Shown: positions 32,912 to 41,149 of the stretch, piece after piece
Layout of the letters: every line of letters starts with the position of its first letter
Position numbering within the stretch: the first letter of the stretch is position 1
Origin: an uncultured Collinsella sp.
GTDB lineage: Bacteria > Actinomycetota > Coriobacteriia > Coriobacteriales > Coriobacteriaceae
DNA length: 64,000 nt
NCBI GenBank assembly: GCA_900768435.1
Contig: CAAGCW010000011.1
Span: forward strand, 21,924-85,923
Direction of reading: 5' to 3'
Made by a program: the position numbers and the translations under genes
Notes under the pieces: model-generated
Seen by the model: only the letters and a program-made list of their open reading frames with translations
What the model was told of the DNA's origin: nothing
Database searches by the model: none

Positions 32912-34858
32912 CTAGAACGTTCCGCCGCCGCCTCCGCCGACGCCGCCACCGCCGCCACCGGAAAAGCCGCCACCGCTGCCGCCGCTCGAGCTATCGGAAC
33001 TCGAAGCCAGCTCGCGGATGGTCTCGTGATACACATCGTTGAACGAATCGAGCGGAGACTCGTTGCCGTAGTGATGGTAATACCACCAGTAGCAGGGGTA
33101 GTTGTCGTAGAAATCGTCGCTGTTGCGCAAATCCGCAGGCACGGCTTCGGCCAGCTGTCGCAGCACTTCTTTCGAAACGCCCAGGGCAACGCCCATCACC
33201 AGCAGCTTGTTCCACAAGATCAGGTCGCTGGGAACGGCCTCCTTCAGACGCGTAAAGTCCTCGAGCCAATGCTTGAGCGCCTTGCAGCGAGCCGCCACCT
33301 CGGCGCCCTCCGGCGTGTAACGGCGGAAGGTGCAGCTCAGGACAAAGCCCACGATCGTGACGGGAATCGAGATCATAGCGGCGCCGACGTTGGCGTCCGC
33401 AAAGTCGGTATAGATCAGAGAGCCCAGAATGCCAAAGACAATGATGATGCCGAGAACCAGGCCGGCCACCATCGCGATAGTGCCATCCGATGCGATAAAC
33501 TCGCGCGCCTCCAGCTTGCCCTTAACCGTGCTCTGATAGTCCTCGAGCTTGTCGCCAACAGATGTGGTGCGCTCGCTAGCGTACTCCTCCAGCTCGCTAA
33601 ACGTGCGCGAACGGACTCCGTCCTTATCGGGCTTAACGCCGGCGAAGAAGACCTTGAGCACATCGCGATCGATGCCGTCCTTCTTGGCAGCCTTCCAGGC
33701 CTCGTCAGTCACCGTGATGCGATACGTATGCTCCTCTTTTTCGCGACGGAGCAGGCCCTTCTTCTTGGCCTCGGTCGCTTCTTCCAGCTTGATCACGCGG
33801 TCGTCGGTCAGCTTCATCAGCGTGGCGATATATGCCTGATCGGGCACGTTGTTCCAGCTCATAAGAGCTGCAAGCACCGCGGGATGGTCGGCGGAGGGCA
33901 CATCGCGGAAGTACTCGTCTTGGAAGAGCGGCTTGGGCTTGGGCTTGCGCAGCTTGAGCACAACGATTGCGCCGGTAAAGGCCACCGCCACGGCAACGCT
34001 AACCACGGCGAGCACGTTGGCAATCATGCGCGCACGGGCGCGACGGGCGTTGGCCTCCTCGGCCCACGCCTTCTCCTCACTCAGAATTGTCGGCATGCGC
34101 TCCTCGCTCGAGGCGGAAAGCCATGGCACCCAGTCGCTGGGGAAGGCGATGCGTGCCTCGGCGAATTCGCCCTGATGCACACAGGGAATGGTATAGGTGA
34201 CCATGGGCTCGTCCTCATCGAGCGACACGTCGCCCGTCAGCGGGCCGTGGCCCCATGCGCGGAAGTTATCGCCCTTGACGGCCGCCGTCCCGGCAGCGGC
34301 ATTTGCGAAGCGCACTTCCATCTCGACGTCATCGGAATCCGCAGACCAGCCGTCGCCCACGAACTTCCAGTAGAGCTCGGCGGTATCGGCCCAGTTCATG
34401 ACTGCACCGGTCATGGTATAGCTCACGTAATAGGTCGCGCTGTCGCCGCTCTCGTGAGGGCTGAACACCTTAATCTTTACGCCGTCGTCGGACTGCTCCA
34501 CCGTGTAAACGCCGTCGTCGCCTTTGTTTGCGCTGTCGACCTTGTTAAACGCGGTGTCCTCTTCCTCGACACTCAGCACGTCGACGCCCGCCGAGCCACC
34601 CTGCTGGTTGGAGCCCGTATTGATCTCCCAAAACACGCCGTTGATGTCGTCGTCGAAATCAAACTGGCGCCCCTCGACAACGGTCAGCGAGCCGTCGGCC
34701 TCGACCGTGGCGCCGATATAGGTTTGGGTCATGGAGTAGCCGTCGGCGCACGCGGCGGCGGGAAGCAGCAGCAACGCAAACGCGACAAACGCGCAGGCGG
34801 AAACGAATCGCGCAAACAAGCGGCGCTGCCGGCAGGCATTGGCAACGGGGGCGTTCAT
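32912..34858 (-). CDS. DUF2207 membrane protein with Gly-rich tail
   Basis: 648 residues. A signal peptide (FVSACAFVAFALLLLPAAACADG, cleavage near 39), an extracellular DUF2207 beta domain (about 40-285), one membrane helix (about 295-318), a cytoplasmic region, two more helices (about 490-540), and a C-terminal tail of Gly and Ser ending GGGGTF. That layout is standard for DUF2207. ATG 34858 has AAGGA upstream; an in-frame ATG further upstream would bury the signal peptide. Function unknown. Confidence 0.88.
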   Translation of the reverse strand: MNAPVANACRQRRLFARFVSACAFVAFALLLLPAAACADGYSMTQTYIGATVEADGSLTVVEGRQFDFDDDINGVFWEINTGSNQQGGSAGVDVLSVEEEDTAFNKVDSANKGDDGVYTVEQSDDGVKIKVFSPHESGDSATYYVSYTMTGAVMNWADTAELYWKFVGDGWSADSDDVEMEVRFANAAAGTAAVKGDNFRAWGHGPLTGDVSLDEDEPMVTYTIPCVHQGEFAEARIAFPSDWVPWLSASSEERMPTILSEEKAWAEEANARRARARMIANVLAVVSVAVAVAFTGAIVVLKLRKPKPKPLFQDEYFRDVPSADHPAVLAALMSWNNVPDQAYIATLMKLTDDRVIKLEEATEAKKKGLLRREKEEHTYRITVTDEAWKAAKKDGIDRDVLKVFFAGVKPDKDGVRSRTFSELEEYASERTTSVGDKLEDYQSTVKGKLEAREFIASDGTIAMVAGLVLGIIIVFGILGSLIYTDFADANVGAAMISIPVTIVGFVLSCTFRRYTPEGAEVAARCKALKHWLEDFTRLKEAVPSDLILWNKLLVMGVALGVSKEVLRQLAEAVPADLRNSDDFYDNYPCYWWYYHHYGNESPLDSFNDVYHETIRELASSSDSSSGGSGGGFSGGGGGGVGGGGGGTF

Positions 34859-34978
34859 AGGCACATCCTTTGTCTGTAAAACCAACATCGCCATTGTCCC
34901 ACGTTTGCGGGCACACATGACGAACATCTGGGCCAACGGAACGTCAAATGGGACAAAAGTCCCACCCGAGTCTGGCAC

Positions 34979-35005
34979 TTAGGGACGTTCCTTATCTGCC
35001 GGCAG
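34979..35005. repeat. GTCCC-family repeat, copy of 2145-2171
   Basis: 27 nt (TTAGGGACGTTCCT...CTGCCGGCAG) matching the zinc-ribbon element at 25 positions. GGGACAAAAGTCCC upstream (34950-34963) and GGGACAGTCC downstream add further GTCCC words. Confidence 0.75.
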
Positions 35006-35194
35006 TTTGGGACAGTCCTTGGCACGACCTGCGTCAACGATAAGCACCACTTCACAGCTCCGTCACAGGTGTAGCGGCTTTGTGTGGGCGCGGCATACGC
35101 TGATTGAGCCGCCAGCCGAGGGGCATAAAGCAGTTGAGCGAAAACGGTTTGCCCCTTTGCCGTTCGCTCGAGGATCATGTCCCCCTTTTCCGCG

Positions 35195-35230
35195 GAAACC
35201 CCGGCAGTTGCGAAGAGCTGCCGGGGTTTC
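35195..35230. other. 13-bp perfect hairpin of unknown role
   Basis: GAAACCCCGGCAG / CTGCCGGGGTTTC with a 10-nt loop and no T-run. It is in the 508-nt gap between DUF2207 and gluQ. I found no protein, tRNA or SRP/RNase P-like RNA in that gap. Confidence 0.7.
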
Positions 35231-35353
35231 TGTCGTCTAAGGTGCCGAGTTGATTGACAGGAATCAAAGCACCGAGTCTGCGGCCCGCCATACGCAATGC
35301 GGGGCCTCGACAACTTGCGGACCACCGTGACGCCTCCCCATCGTGCCCCGCGC

Positions 35354-35359
35354 TATACT
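35354..35359 (+). promoter_or_regulatory. -10 box of gluQ, implying a leaderless mRNA
   Basis: TATACT ends 7 bases before the ATG, so transcription would start at or next to the start codon. No ribosome site precedes the ATG, which fits. Confidence 0.55.
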
Positions 35360-35366
35360 CGTCCGC

Positions 35367-36377
35367 ATGGATATCAACGCACGCAACATAGCAACGCCCG
35401 CCGCGGACGCGCCCACGGCACAGCCCGCCTCCGTTCCCGCGCCCGTCGTGGGTCGCTTTGCTCCGTCGCCCTCGGGCCGCATGCACCTGGGCAACGTGTT
35501 CAGCTGCCTGTGCGCGTGGCTTTCGGCCCGCAGCCAAGGCGGCAGCATTGTGTTGCGCATCGAGGACCTGGACGATCGCTGTAAGCGCCCGGAACTTGCC
35601 GCTCAGCTCATCGACGACCTGGCCTGGCTGGGACTGGAGTGGGACGAGGGCCCCTACTACCAGCACGATCGCCTGGATCTGTACGAGAACGCCCTGCACC
35701 AGCTGCAAGACGCCGGTCTCACCTACCCCTGCTTTTGCACGCGTGCCGAGCTCCACACCGCAAGCGCGCCGCACGCCAGCGACGGCACGCCCATCTACCG
35801 CGGCGCCTGCCGAGACCTTTCGGCCGAAGAGGTCGCCCGCCGCAGTGCCCTGCGCGCCCCGGCCACGCGTCTGCGCGTGCCCACCGTCGACGACCTCGCA
35901 GACGATGTGGTCGAATTCGTAGACCGCACGTACGGGGCCCAATGCGAGGCACTCGCCACCGAGTGCGGCGACTTTTTGGTGCGCCGCAGCGACGGCGTGT
36001 TTGCCTATCAGCTGGCCGTGGTGGTCGATGACGCCGCCATGGGTATTACCGAGGTCGTACGCGGATGCGACCTGCTTGGCTCCACGCCGCGCCAGATCTA
36101 TCTGCAGCATCTGCTGGAACTTCCCACGCCGCACTACGCGCACATTCCGCTGCTCATGTCACCGGACGGCCGCCGCCTTTCCAAGCGCGACCGCGATCTG
36201 GACCTGGGCGAGCTCCGCACCCGCTTTGGCACACCCGAGGCACTGCTAGGCTGGCTCGCCGGGCAAACGGGCATCGCGCCGGACACCACGCCGCGCTCTG
36301 CCGAGCAGCTGGTGGAGCACTTTAGCTGGGATGTTATCCGCGCGCACCGGGAAAACATCACCATAACGGCCGAGTAG
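35367..36377 (+). CDS. gluQ: Glutamyl-Q tRNA(Asp) synthetase
   Basis: Attaches glutamate to queuosine in tRNA(Asp); a truncated GluRS lacking the anticodon-binding domain. The 336 residues carry GRFAPSPSGRMHLGN (HIGH-like), a zinc site with CFCTRAEL and YRGAC, and LSKRDRD (KMSKS-like). An Ala/Pro-rich stretch of about 25 residues precedes the catalytic fold. ATG 35367 is probably leaderless. Convergent with the phosphoesterase gene, 15 nt apart. Confidence 0.92.
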   Translation: MDINARNIATPAADAPTAQPASVPAPVVGRFAPSPSGRMHLGNVFSCLCAWLSARSQGGSIVLRIEDLDDRCKRPELAAQLIDDLAWLGLEWDEGPYYQHDRLDLYENALHQLQDAGLTYPCFCTRAELHTASAPHASDGTPIYRGACRDLSAEEVARRSALRAPATRLRVPTVDDLADDVVEFVDRTYGAQCEALATECGDFLVRRSDGVFAYQLAVVVDDAAMGITEVVRGCDLLGSTPRQIYLQHLLELPTPHYAHIPLLMSPDGRRLSKRDRDLDLGELRTRFGTPEALLGWLAGQTGIAPDTTPRSAEQLVEHFSWDVIRAHRENITITAE

Positions 36378-36392
36378 CCAAACGCCTTGCCA

Positions 36393-37118
36393 CTACGCAA
36401 CATCCCAGGGCTGGAGTTCGTCGCCCAGGCGAACGATGCAGTCGTAGAGCACGGTATGGCGCTCGGCCGGGTTGGCGTCGCGATGAAAATGCCCGTAGTA
36501 CCAGTGCTTGTAGTCCAAGCGGTCTTCCAGCTCGTCGAAAAACGCCGTAAGTCGATCGACGCCGGGGCAATCCCAGCCGGGCGCCGGATAGAGCGTGGGC
36601 GAAAGCATGTGCGTAGAGCAGGTGTGGGTAATTACGTAGTCGACCTTCCAGCCCACGCTGTCGAGCTTTGTCCGTGCCTCCTCAAAGTTGCGCTCGTCCG
36701 GCAGCTCCTGCGGCCACCAGCTGGAATACGGAATGCGGTATTCCTTGTCCACGCTCGTGGCACCGCCCATAGTAAAGATCGTTGAGCCATCAAGCTCAAA
36801 AATCTCACCACGCGTCAGGCGCCGTATGGGAGAGGTGTCCGACAGGCGCTGCGTCAGCCCACCGTGCCACAGCTCCATGGGACGCTCCGTCCAATGGTCG
36901 AAGCGCTCGTGGTTACCGTCGACAAACAGCACGGTATAGGGGCGCGACTCCAGCCAAGCGATGTCAGCGCATTCCTCGGCAGAGAAATCCCACGGAAAGC
37001 CAAAGTCGCCCGCGACAATCAGATAGTCGTCGCTCGTCAGACTATCCCCAAGCTCCCAGTCGCGCAGCTTTTGCATATCGAGGCCGCCGTGAATATCGCC
37101 CGTCACATAGACCGTCAT
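36393..37118 (-). CDS. Metallophosphoesterase
   Basis: 241-residue calcineurin-like enzyme. Metal motifs: TGDIHGG, VAGDFGF, DGNHERFD, THTCSTHML and YYGHFHRD. The WELGDSL and WWPQELPDERNFEEA blocks are typical of small Firmicutes/Actinobacteria phosphoesterases. Substrate unknown. ATG 37118 is the natural start, since the fold begins with MTVYVTGDIHG. Confidence 0.88.
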   Translation of the reverse strand: MTVYVTGDIHGGLDMQKLRDWELGDSLTSDDYLIVAGDFGFPWDFSAEECADIAWLESRPYTVLFVDGNHERFDHWTERPMELWHGGLTQRLSDTSPIRRLTRGEIFELDGSTIFTMGGATSVDKEYRIPYSSWWPQELPDERNFEEARTKLDSVGWKVDYVITHTCSTHMLSPTLYPAPGWDCPGVDRLTAFFDELEDRLDYKHWYYGHFHRDANPAERHTVLYDCIVRLGDELQPWDVA

Positions 37119-37203
37119 CGGATTACCACTTCCCTGTAAGTCGCCAGCCCGCATTCTGCACGATCACTAAGCCAACCGTTCCAGCCCTTCCGTCCCTTAG
37201 GGC

Positions 37204-37443
37204 TTACCCCTCGCTCTTCCATCCAAACGGGTCAAGCACCCAAAAAACCAGATCGAGCACGCCGCCGGTCATCATGGCGCCGGCAAGGGCCATGCAAACG
37301 TGCAGAGAGACGGCACTTCGGAGCACGTCGAATGGCCCCAGAACAGCCAGCAGCGCGACCGCTGCGCCGGCAAGGCACAGCGCGAGGCACGGCCCCGCGT
37401 CCTTGACACACTTCTTTGCGAGATGCTTGGTGTTGTCACTCAT
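37204..37443 (-). CDS. Small two-helix membrane protein
   Basis: 79 residues from ATG 37443 with AAGGAG about 11 nt upstream; the same frame extends to 37593 but that part is not convincing. Two hydrophobic helices (about 18-38 and 45-68) and the ending DPFGWKSEG. No family recognised. Its leader includes sequence just outside the 180-bp element. Confidence 0.55.
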   Translation of the reverse strand: MSDNTKHLAKKCVKDAGPCLALCLAGAAVALLAVLGPFDVLRSAVSLHVCMALAGAMMTGGVLDLVFWVLDPFGWKSEG

Positions 37444-37605
37444 TACTATCGAGCTCCTTAGAGGGTCGTTGTTCAGATACATGCCGCCGCGGCGGAGCAG
37501 GGCGGCAAGGTTAGTGTCGCATGTCGTGCGGACATCAATGGAGAAACCGCCTGCTCGACCAACCCTTGACGCCGTTTTACACCGGCACCCCATCCCCCGC
37601 TATCG

Positions 37606-37785
37606 AGGTCTAATACTTTTCCCGAGAAGTGAACGGCTGTTTTTGAACCCCTGAAACATCCGCATTTTTCGACGGCAAAATCGCAGGATTCCAGCACCGA
37701 AACCGCAGGAAACGGCACTCTCAAAGCGTCGATGCTTCGGGGGCCCGTTTTAGCTCGTTCACTTCTCGGGAAAAGTATTAGACCT
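37606..37785. mobile_element. 180-bp MITE-like element with perfect 30-bp terminal inverted repeats
   Basis: Ends 37606-37635 and 37756-37785 are exact reverse complements (outer word AGGTCTAATACTTTTCCC). A nested pair GCAT-TCGACG / CGTCGA-TGC and ACCCC/GGGGG lie inside. No open reading frame and no clear target duplication. It occupies most of the 473-nt gap between the small membrane protein and the next plus-strand gene. Confidence 0.8.
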
Positions 37786-37916
37786 TGATTCTTTGCTGCC
37801 CCGAGGGCGCACCGCTTCCTTCTCTGGAACCCTCACTAGCACTGGCACCCCTAGCCGCTACGACCGCAAGCGTGCCTATAATGAGGCATATTTCCTGATA
37901 AGAAAGGAATCCAGAT

Positions 37917-38648
37917 ATGAACGAAACCGAGCTCGCCGATTTGAACAATATTCGGGACTTTTTCAACCGTGTCGACAGCGCGCGCAACAGCGTACCCCCG
38001 ATCGAAAAGCCATATAGCGAACCAATAGGCGTCAAGGGCTTTGTCGCTCTGTGCAATAAACCTGAAAGCTGCACCAAGGACGATGCCTACAAGCTTGGTG
38101 AGACAGTGCTCACTCTAAATGGTCTTGATGAAGACAAACTTAAGGGGATGGAAGCTGCTCTCAAAAACAATACATGGAATGCCTGGTGTGAAGATAATGG
38201 CATACATGCATCAGCAGATGACGCCACTTTCTACCTTGTGCTCAAGCGCCGCACCGACGATCAGCAGCACTATCATTTTTACTTCGATAAAGATACGGTT
38301 GCAGAAATCGATGCCTTTGATCCCTTTTTAATTAAAGGAGAGAATGGCGAACGATTTTTAAACCAACAATGGCACGTGCTCATTTCCTTCCTCGCGTACC
38401 TTGATGTCGCCCATGCCTTAAGCAACGAGCAGCACGAATATCATTGCCTGTATCAGCATATTAAGGAGTGTGATAGGAACGACCTGAACGCGCTAGAACT
38501 ACGGCTGCGCCATTCTTTCTCTAGCGACATTAAAATTCAACTCAAACCAAAAGATAAAGGATGGCAACCATATCCCTCTGGAGCGATGAACAAATGGCTT
38601 GAAGCAGTACTGCGTAAAGAAGCAATGCGTAAAGAAGCAGACAAATAA
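37917..38648 (+). CDS. Hypothetical protein, A+T-richer than neighbours
   Basis: 243 residues, soluble, charged, rich in Asp, Lys, His and Gln. Blocks: GVKGFVALCNKPESCTKDDAYKLGE, TFYLVLKRRTDDQQHYHFYFD, and a basic C-terminal helix with a repeated KEAMRKEA. GAAAGGA precedes the ATG. Base composition differs from the genes around it, and a MITE-like element is directly upstream, so it may be acquired. No family recognised. Confidence 0.7.
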   Translation: MNETELADLNNIRDFFNRVDSARNSVPPIEKPYSEPIGVKGFVALCNKPESCTKDDAYKLGETVLTLNGLDEDKLKGMEAALKNNTWNAWCEDNGIHASADDATFYLVLKRRTDDQQHYHFYFDKDTVAEIDAFDPFLIKGENGERFLNQQWHVLISFLAYLDVAHALSNEQHEYHCLYQHIKECDRNDLNALELRLRHSFSSDIKIQLKPKDKGWQPYPSGAMNKWLEAVLRKEAMRKEADK

Positions 38649-38660
38649 TCGCCCGCCAAC

Positions 38661-39422
38661 CTACTCCAGCCCTTGCCCGCTGTACTTCCCCGTCTCCGAG
38701 TCGTAGCTCAACACGGCGACCTCGCCGTTCTTCATGACGTTCCCGTCGATGTAGTAATGGCTGGCCCCGTCATGCCAGATGCCGCGATAGCCCGCAATGC
38801 CCGAAACAGCCTCGGTGTTGATATGCCCGGCGATAACATCCAGATAGAACTCGCGCCCCACGTAATCGGGCAGCATCATGGTTAACGACTCGACAGCCGT
38901 GCCAAGCTTCCAATCCTCCCCGGCTTCCTCGTCAACGCCGGCGTGCACAAAGACCTGGCCGAAGGGGCTCTCGTAAAAGTAAGGGAGTTTGCGAACCCAC
39001 GCGATTATGTCCGCGTGCTCGGCCTTTATGCGCTCAACCGTAAAGGCGTAGGCCTCCTCGAACTCCCTGAGCCTCAAAAGGTGCTTAACGTGCTTGAATG
39101 CCTCGGCGTCTAAGAAGCTCTTGGCCGTTGCCAGATTGCTGTCGGCAAGTATCCATGCCTGCGTGAAATTGGGGTCCTTCACCTCGTCAATGTACTCGAG
39201 AAACATCTCCTCGTGGTTGCCGCGCAGCGCCACGACGCGATCGCCGTAGCGCTTTTGCAGATCCATGACGAGCTCGAAGACCCCGAGTGAATCGGGGCCT
39301 CGGTCGCAGTAGTCGCCAAGCAAAACCAGCTTGGAGTCCTCGGCATCGAGGTCGACGGTGGAAAGCGATGCCTTAAAGGCGTCCAAGCACCCGTGAATGT
39401 CGCTCATAGCGTAGATATGCAC
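38661..39422 (-). CDS. Serine/threonine-phosphatase-like metallophosphoesterase
   Basis: 253 residues with PPP-family motifs MSDIHGCLDAF, LLGDYCDRGPDS, LRGNHEEMFLEY, VFVHAGVDEE and IAGHINTE. Related to bacterial bis(5'-nucleosyl)-tetraphosphatase (ApaH)/PrpE-like proteins; substrate unknown. I chose GTG 39422 with GGGGGG six bases upstream; the longer frame has no domain content. Confidence 0.87.
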   Translation of the reverse strand: MHIYAMSDIHGCLDAFKASLSTVDLDAEDSKLVLLGDYCDRGPDSLGVFELVMDLQKRYGDRVVALRGNHEEMFLEYIDEVKDPNFTQAWILADSNLATAKSFLDAEAFKHVKHLLRLREFEEAYAFTVERIKAEHADIIAWVRKLPYFYESPFGQVFVHAGVDEEAGEDWKLGTAVESLTMMLPDYVGREFYLDVIAGHINTEAVSGIAGYRGIWHDGASHYYIDGNVMKNGEVAVLSYDSETGKYSGQGLE

Positions 39423-39656
39423 GTATGACCCCCCTGTTTGCGTCGGGACCCCACTCGTTTGTGCCATGCGGCGCGGCGGCCCCTCTGATTTCGCGGGCGC
39501 CGGGCAACCTTGTCCTGTCACGCCCCTCAACATGATTAAAAGTATATCTCGCCGTGCGGACACAAATTTACGCCTGAGCTCCGAGCGCCCCATGTACGTT
39601 CGCCCAGAGGGACAGCCTTTCCCCACCGCCACCCAAAAACTCATCCAACATTAATC

Positions 39657-39684
39657 TTGGCTCAAGAATCGCTTAATCTATAAC
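39657..39684 (+). promoter_or_regulatory. Promoter of the DUF4342 gene
   Basis: TTGGCT, 16 bases, TATAAC. The leader would be about 110 nt and G+C-rich. The rest of the 380-nt gap (39423-39802) shows nothing else I can name. Confidence 0.55.
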
Positions 39685-39802
39685 CTGCACTATAGAGTTC
39701 GACCAAGGGCGGGGCGGCGCCGCGCAACGCAGGCCGCCGAACGCAACGCTCGCGCCCGGGCAGATCGCCCGGCGTCGCGCCCATCGAACGAAAGGACAGG
39801 TC

Positions 39803-40345
39803 ATGGACGACCTCGAAAAAGTTGAAACCATCCGCACCAAGTGCAACGTGAGCTACACCGATGCCAAGGCCGCGCTCGACGCCGCCGACGGCAACGTTCT
39901 GGACGCCATCATTTGGCTCGAGTCGCAGGGCAAGACCCAGACCACGTCGGCGCACGCCGCCACCGAGCCCGCGCCGGCCGACGAGCCCTCGGCCGAGATG
40001 GTCGCCGCGCAGGCCGCCTACGAAAAATCGAGCGAAAAGACCGACTTCTCCAAGAAGATGGACAGCGTGTGGGAATACCTCAAAAAGCTCTTCCGCCTGA
40101 GCCTGGACACCAAGTTTATCGCCACGCGCCGCGATGCGATCATCCTCAACATCCCCATCCTGATCCCCATCATCGCCCTGTTTGCCTGGGGTGCCACGAT
40201 CTGGCTGATGCTGCTTGGCTTGTTCTTTGGCATGCGGTACCGCATCGATAGCGACGGCGACGTGCCCGGCAGCATCAACAACCTGATGGATCACGCCGCC
40301 GACGCCGCGGACGGCATCAAGCAAAATCTGAACGACGACAAGTAA
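39803..40345 (+). CDS. DUF4342 protein with UBA-like N-terminus
   Basis: 180 residues. The first 45 (KVETIRTKCNVSYTDAKAALDAADGNVLDAIIWLES) form a UBA/TS-N-like helical bundle. A linker follows, then the DUF4342 region with RRDAIILNIPILIPIIALFAWGATIWLMLLGLF, a hydrophobic hairpin. GAAAGGACAGGTC precedes the ATG. It lies 18 nt upstream of a two-component system, so the three are probably one operon. Role unknown. Confidence 0.85.
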   Translation: MDDLEKVETIRTKCNVSYTDAKAALDAADGNVLDAIIWLESQGKTQTTSAHAATEPAPADEPSAEMVAAQAAYEKSSEKTDFSKKMDSVWEYLKKLFRLSLDTKFIATRRDAIILNIPILIPIIALFAWGATIWLMLLGLFFGMRYRIDSDGDVPGSINNLMDHAADAADGIKQNLNDDK

Positions 40346-40363
40346 TCGCAGATGGGGGCACGT

Positions 40364-41149
40364 ATGGCACGAATCCTGATCGTAGAGGACGAGGAGAAAA
40401 TCGCCCGCTTTGTGACGCTCGAGCTGGAGCACGAGGGCTACCAGGTTGAGCACGCCGCCGACGGCCGCACCGCCGTGGACCTGGCGCTGGAGTGCGACTA
40501 CGACTTGATTCTGCTCGATGTGCTGTTGCCGCAGCTCAACGGTATGGAGGTGCTGCGGCGTATCCGCAAGCGCAAGGATGTGCCGGTGATTATGGTCACT
40601 GCGCGCGATGCCGTGATGGACAAGGTTGCCGGACTCGATGCCGGCGCCGACGATTACCTGACCAAGCCGTTTGCGATCGAGGAGCTGTTCGCACGGATCC
40701 GCGTGGCGCTGAAGCGCTCGGAGGCCGTGCGGGCAGCTTCGGGCGTTGGTGGTTCCGGCGCCGGGGCGGGTATGGCGGGCGGCACGGCCGCCGGTATCGC
40801 CACAATGTCCCCGGCAACCGACACGGCCCAGACACCTGCCACGCTCTCCCCCGCCACGCTCACCGTTGACTCGGTCGCACTCGATCCCGACCGCCGCGAG
40901 GTTATGGTCGGCGGCTCACCCATCGTGCTGACCGCCCGCGAGTTCGATGTCCTCGCCCTGCTTATGGCACATGCCGGCACCGTGCTCACGCGTGAGCGCA
41001 TCGCGCACGAGGCGCTGGGCTACGAATACGTGGGCGACACCAACAACGTCGACGTACACATCGCGCACTTGCGCGCCAAAATCGAAGACGCTGGCGGTGC
41101 CCGCATCATCCAAACCGTGCGCGGGGTGGGCTATGTCTGTCGCGCGTAA
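40364..41149 (+). CDS. OmpR-family response regulator with Gly/Ala-rich linker
   Basis: 261 residues. Receiver domain (phosphoacceptor in LILLDVLLP, Lys in TKPFAIEE) and C-terminal winged helix (LTAREFDVLALLMAHAGTVLTRERI, RGVGYVCRA). The linker (about 122-165) is unusually long and rich in Gly, Ala, Thr and Pro. ATG 40364 has GGGGG five bases upstream. Overlaps the kinase gene by 17 nt. Confidence 0.92.
   Translation: MARILIVEDEEKIARFVTLELEHEGYQVEHAADGRTAVDLALECDYDLILLDVLLPQLNGMEVLRRIRKRKDVPVIMVTARDAVMDKVAGLDAGADDYLTKPFAIEELFARIRVALKRSEAVRAASGVGGSGAGAGMAGGTAAGIATMSPATDTAQTPATLSPATLTVDSVALDPDRREVMVGGSPIVLTAREFDVLALLMAHAGTVLTRERIAHEALGYEYVGDTNNVDVHIAHLRAKIEDAGGARIIQTVRGVGYVCRA

Noticed and set aside
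34855..35325. Minus-strand frame of 156 codons upstream of the DUF2207 gene, with GGGGGAC before an inner ATG
   Set aside because: It runs through GTCCC repeats and overlaps the DUF2207 ribosome site; no domain or codon bias supports it.
34859..35366. Possible structural RNA (SRP, 6S, RNase P or cobalamin riboswitch) in the 508-nt gap before gluQ
   Set aside because: None of the conserved cores of these RNAs was found; only repeats and a 13-bp hairpin are visible.
38661..39644. Longer 327-residue form of the phosphoesterase
   Set aside because: The first 74 codons have no family match and no ribosome site, while GTG 39422 has GGGGGG at good spacing and the fold starts right there.
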